Positions 60,730 to 64,000 of a stretch of 64,000 nucleotides of DNA are shown one piece after another. The number at the start of each line of letters is the position of its first letter. Position 1 is the first letter of the stretch. Below the pieces are notes generated by a model. The model saw only the letters and a program-made list of their open reading frames with translations, ran no database searches and was not told where the DNA came from. The DNA comes from an uncultured Tateyamaria sp. (GTDB taxonomy: Bacteria > Pseudomonadota > Alphaproteobacteria > Rhodobacterales > Rhodobacteraceae). The stretch is from the NCBI RefSeq assembly GCF_947503415.1, contig NZ_CANNDS010000002.1:682001-746000 (forward strand), read 5' to 3'. Made by a program: the position numbers and the translations under genes.

Positions 60730-62832
60730 ATGTTGAAATCGTTGGAAACTCAACTCCTTGAGAGCCGTTGGGACGATCAGACAGCAGAAAGCATGAGCGA
60801 ATCGGAACTCCTGCTCTATCGCTCGAACATTCTTGGATCAGACAAGCGCGTCACCAACTTCGGCGGAGGAAACACATCGGCCAAGGTGATGGAAATCGAT
60901 CCTTTGACCGGTGCACAGGTCGAAGTGTTGTGGGTCAAGGGATCAGGCGGCGACATTGGATCGATCAAGATGGATGGGTTCGCCACGCTCTATATGGATA
61001 AGTTGCAGGCGTTGAAGTCGCTCTATCGCGGCGTCGAATTCGAGGACGAAATGGTGGGGTACCTGCCGCATTGCACGTTCAAACTGAATCCGCGTGCAGC
61101 GTCCATCGATACCCCGCTTCACGCGTATGTGCCCCGTAAGCACGTAGATCACGTGCACGCCGATGCCATCATCGCGATCGCGGCGTCGAAAAACTCCAAA
61201 GACCTGACGCGGGTCATCTTTGGCGACCGGATCGGCTGGCTGCCTTGGAAAAAGCCAGGATACGAATTGGGTCTTTGGCTTGAAAAGTTTTGTATTGAAA
61301 ATCCAGACGCAGACGGCGTTGTCCTTGAAAGCCATGGGCTGTTCACATGGGCGGACACAGCGAAAGACTGCTACGATCAGACGATTGACGTTATCAATGT
61401 GGCAACCAAATGGCTGGCAAAGCACAGCGACGGGCAGGCCACATTTGGCGGGCCCATGCACAACAGTCTTGCGGCAGAAGACCGGCGCGCCGTCGCCGCT
61501 CGTCTGATGCCCGCGATCCGCGGTTTCGTGTCCGGCAATCAGCATATGGTGGGTCATTTCAACGATACCGATGCCGTTCTGGAATTCGTGAATGCACGCG
61601 ACATGGAACCGCTGGCAGCCTTGGGCACGTCCTGCCCCGATCACTTCCTTCGCACGAAAATCCGGCCTTTGGTCGTGCCATTCGATCCGGATCAGAAGGA
61701 TCTGGACGATGTTCTGACCGGGTTGCCAGATCAGATCGATGCCTACCGAAGGGAGTACGCCGCCTATTACGAGCGCTGCAAACACGACAACAGCCCTGCA
61801 CTGCGCGACCCGAATGCGGTTGTCTACCTCGTGCCTGGCGTGGGGATGATCACGTTTGCAAAGGACAAGGCAACGGCTCGTATCTCTGGCGAGTTCTATG
61901 TTAATGCGATCAACGTGATGCGCGGAGCATCCGCGGTGAGCGAGTACCAAGGACTTCCTGAACAGGAAGCGTTCGATATCGAATACTGGCTCCTGGAAGA
62001 AGCCAAACTGCAGCGGATGCCCAGGCCGAAATCCCTCGCCGGTCGGATTGCGCTAGTCACGGGTGGCGCAGGTGGAATTGGTGCTGCAACGGCCGAACGG
62101 TACCTCGAAGAAGGGGCGTGCGTGGTGCTTGCGGACATCAACGAAGATGGTCTTGGAGCAGCGCACGCGAACCTGTCGAACAGGTACGGGGCAGACGTCG
62201 TTCGGACGGTGAAGATGAATGTGACCAGCGAAGAGGCCGTTGCCGCCGCGTTTGCTGAAACCGCCGTCGAATTTGGAGGCGCGGACATTCTGGTTTCGAA
62301 TGCGGGAATTGCCTCATCTGCCCCGGTAGAGGAGACCTCCCTCGCCCTTTGGAACAAAAATATGGACATCCTGTCCACAGGCTACTTTCTGGTCAGCCGC
62401 GAGGCGTTCAAGCTGATGCGCACCCAGGATATGGGCGGTTCGGTCGTCTTTGTTGCATCCAAGAACGGATTGGCAGCATCCCCGAACGCGGCGGCCTATT
62501 GCACGGCCAAGGCGTCAGAAATCCACCTTGCACGGTGCCTCGCATTGGAAGGGGCAGAAGCAGGTATCCGGGTGAACGTCGTGAACCCGGACGCTGTCTT
62601 GCGAGGCTCAAAAATCTGGGAGGGTGATTGGCTGGAACAGCGCGCCGACACTTACGGCACCGATAAGGAGGGCCTCGAAGAGATGTACCGCAATCGGTCC
62701 ATGCTCAAACGCTCTGTCCTGCCCGAGGATATTGCGGAGGCCTGCTATTTTTTTGCTGCCGACGTGTCATCCAAGTCCACCGGCAATATCATCAATGTGG
62801 ACGCAGGCAACGTCCAGGCGTTCACACGGTAG
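60730..62832 (+). CDS. rhaD: Bifunctional rhamnulose-1-phosphate aldolase / short-chain dehydrogenase
   Basis: 700 residues. The N-terminal class II aldolase (about 1-425) splits rhamnulose-1-phosphate into glycerone phosphate and lactaldehyde; VDHVHADAIIAIAAS includes the metal-binding histidines. The C-terminal SDR (about 435-700) has ALVTGGAGGIGAATAE near 441, VSNAGIASS, and the catalytic Y590-x3-K594 in YCTAKASE; it probably oxidises lactaldehyde. GGAGG precedes the ATG. The fusion is normal for Rhizobium-type RhaD. It is followed 9 bp later by rhaI. Confidence 0.96.
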   Translation: MLKSLETQLLESRWDDQTAESMSESELLLYRSNILGSDKRVTNFGGGNTSAKVMEIDPLTGAQVEVLWVKGSGGDIGSIKMDGFATLYMDKLQALKSLYRGVEFEDEMVGYLPHCTFKLNPRAASIDTPLHAYVPRKHVDHVHADAIIAIAASKNSKDLTRVIFGDRIGWLPWKKPGYELGLWLEKFCIENPDADGVVLESHGLFTWADTAKDCYDQTIDVINVATKWLAKHSDGQATFGGPMHNSLAAEDRRAVAARLMPAIRGFVSGNQHMVGHFNDTDAVLEFVNARDMEPLAALGTSCPDHFLRTKIRPLVVPFDPDQKDLDDVLTGLPDQIDAYRREYAAYYERCKHDNSPALRDPNAVVYLVPGVGMITFAKDKATARISGEFYVNAINVMRGASAVSEYQGLPEQEAFDIEYWLLEEAKLQRMPRPKSLAGRIALVTGGAGGIGAATAERYLEEGACVVLADINEDGLGAAHANLSNRYGADVVRTVKMNVTSEEAVAAAFAETAVEFGGADILVSNAGIASSAPVEETSLALWNKNMDILSTGYFLVSREAFKLMRTQDMGGSVVFVASKNGLAASPNAAAYCTAKASEIHLARCLALEGAEAGIRVNVVNPDAVLRGSKIWEGDWLEQRADTYGTDKEGLEEMYRNRSMLKRSVLPEDIAEACYFFAADVSSKSTGNIINVDAGNVQAFTR

Positions 62833-62841
62833 GGGCAAGAA

Positions 62842-64000
62842 ATGAGCTATGAATCAGCGAAAGCTGCCTTCGCAGACTGGGGCGTGGACACCGAGACGGC
62901 CCTAGAGCGGCTCAAGACAATCCCGATCTCCATGCACTGCTGGCAAGGGGATGACGTTGTCGGGTTTGAACAAGCGACGGGGACGTCAGGCGGCGGCATT
63001 CAGGCCACAGGCAACCACCCGGGTCGCGCGCGCACACCGGATGAGTTGCGCGCAGACTTGGAATTCGCTTACTCAATGATCCCGGGAAAACATCGCCTGA
63101 ATCTGCACGCGATGTACCTGGACACAGACGCGACGCCGGACCGGGATGAGATCGAATATCAACATTTTGCACCTTGGGTCGATTGGGCCAAAGAACAGGG
63201 CATCAAGCTGGACTTCAATCCGACATTCTTCGCCCACGCGAAGGCGGACGACAATCTTACCCTCAGCCATCCGGAGGCAGGCATCCGTGACTTCTGGATC
63301 GAACACGGAAAACGGTGCCGCGACATCGCAGCCCACATGGGAAAAGCCTTGGGATCACCCTGTGTCAACAACATCTGGGTGCCGGATGGCTACAAGGATA
63401 CGCCGATTGACCGCATGTCGGCGCGGTCACGGCTGGAGGTATCGCTTGATGCAATGATGGCCAAAACGCACGACAGAACCGAAATGCTCGATGCTGTGGA
63501 AAGCAAGCTTTTTGGTATTGGGGTCGAGGCCTGCACTGTTGGCAGCCACGAGTTTTACCTTGGCTATGCGATCCGCAAAGGCACGTTGCTGTGCCTTGAT
63601 ATGGGGCATTTCCATCCCACCGAAAACATTGCCGACAAGCTGAGTGCGGTGGCGCTTTCAGTGGATGAAATCCTGTTGCATGTATCCCGCCCGATGCGGT
63701 GGGACAGCGACCATGTCATCCTACTCAACGACGACATCCTGCAAATGGCGCAGGAACTGGTGAGCGCGGAACTGTTGTGGCGGACCCATATCGGCCTCGA
63801 TTTCTTCGACGCCACAATCAGCCGGACCGCAGCTTGGGTCATTGGCACACGCAACATGCAAAAGGCACTGCTTCGCGCATTGCTTATGCCGCTCGATCAA
63901 TTGAAGACTGCAGAAGACCAGCTGGATTTCACGACCAGACTAACACTGACGGAGGAGTTCAAGGATCTTCCGTTCGGCGCCGTTTGGTCGGAATTCTCCG
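62842..64000 (+). CDS. rhaI: L-rhamnose isomerase, 5' part (3' end outside window)
   Basis: The frame starts at 62842 (MSYESAKAAFADWGVDTETA) and stays open to the window edge; 386 residues are visible of about 430. It converts L-rhamnose to L-rhamnulose. Metal and substrate residues lie in VEACTVGSHEFYLGYA, LCLDMGHFHPTENIAD and ILLNDDILQMA. It belongs to the group found with RhaD fusions rather than the E. coli RhaA group. GGGG upstream is the likely ribosome site. Confidence 0.94.
   Translation, partial: MSYESAKAAFADWGVDTETALERLKTIPISMHCWQGDDVVGFEQATGTSGGGIQATGNHPGRARTPDELRADLEFAYSMIPGKHRLNLHAMYLDTDATPDRDEIEYQHFAPWVDWAKEQGIKLDFNPTFFAHAKADDNLTLSHPEAGIRDFWIEHGKRCRDIAAHMGKALGSPCVNNIWVPDGYKDTPIDRMSARSRLEVSLDAMMAKTHDRTEMLDAVESKLFGIGVEACTVGSHEFYLGYAIRKGTLLCLDMGHFHPTENIADKLSAVALSVDEILLHVSRPMRWDSDHVILLNDDILQMAQELVSAELLWRTHIGLDFFDATISRTAAWVIGTRNMQKALLRALLMPLDQLKTAEDQLDFTTRLTLTEEFKDLPFGAVWSEFS

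Noticed and set aside
60943..61950. Minus-strand open frame of 335 codons
   Set aside because: It is antisense to rhaD with no recognisable domain.

Overview
The window looks like a chromosomal segment of a marine alphaproteobacterium of the Rhodobacterales (Roseobacter group). This is judged from the GC-rich, strongly coupled operons, the many ABC importers, the Rhizobium-type rhamnose operon and proteins typical of that order. No similarity search was run; the assignments are recognition by eye.

Layout. 1-13000 is a mixed housekeeping and metabolic stretch: the valS 3' end, an enoyl-CoA hydratase, two PLP aminotransferases, an MsbA-like ABC exporter, a GT2 glycosyltransferase, YgfZ, a YdcF-like protein, a Gfo/Idh/MocA oxidoreductase, a TPR protein, YceI and an EEP-family hydrolase. 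13093-20655 is a tightly coupled run of seven genes: CDP-alcohol phosphatidyltransferase, membrane sulfatase-like protein, flippase-like membrane protein, NMT1/THI5-type ABC importer with a fused double permease, and a GT4 glycosyltransferase. 20742-30092 is a LysR regulator divergent from a dipeptidase and a Dpp-like peptide transporter with two binding proteins and a GAF protein. 30203-39215 holds YHYH and other secreted proteins, a sterol-desaturase-like protein with a LysR regulator, efp, a PopZ-like polar protein, a TolC-family protein and a PIMT-family protein.

39407-50474 is an integrative and mobilizable element of about 11 kb inserted in a tRNA-Cys gene, bounded by 47-bp direct repeats. 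It carries a tyrosine integrase, two small HTH (excisionase-like) proteins, a CI-like repressor with a candidate operator, a ColE1-style mobilization module with two genes nested inside the relaxase gene, and a HigBA-like toxin-antitoxin pair. Its main cargo is a three-gene chaperone set: a membrane-anchored J-like protein, a short GrpE-like protein and a divergent Hsp70. This triad is the best candidate for an undescribed system; a role in defence or stress is an inference only.

50834-53094 is a broken RTX calcium-binding protein gene at the island border. 53418-64000 is a complete rhamnose catabolic locus in the Rhizobium order: rhaRSTPQUK on the minus strand and rhaD-rhaI on the plus strand. 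Its divergent promoter region carries helically phased CAATCA/ATGATTG repeats that form nested palindromes.
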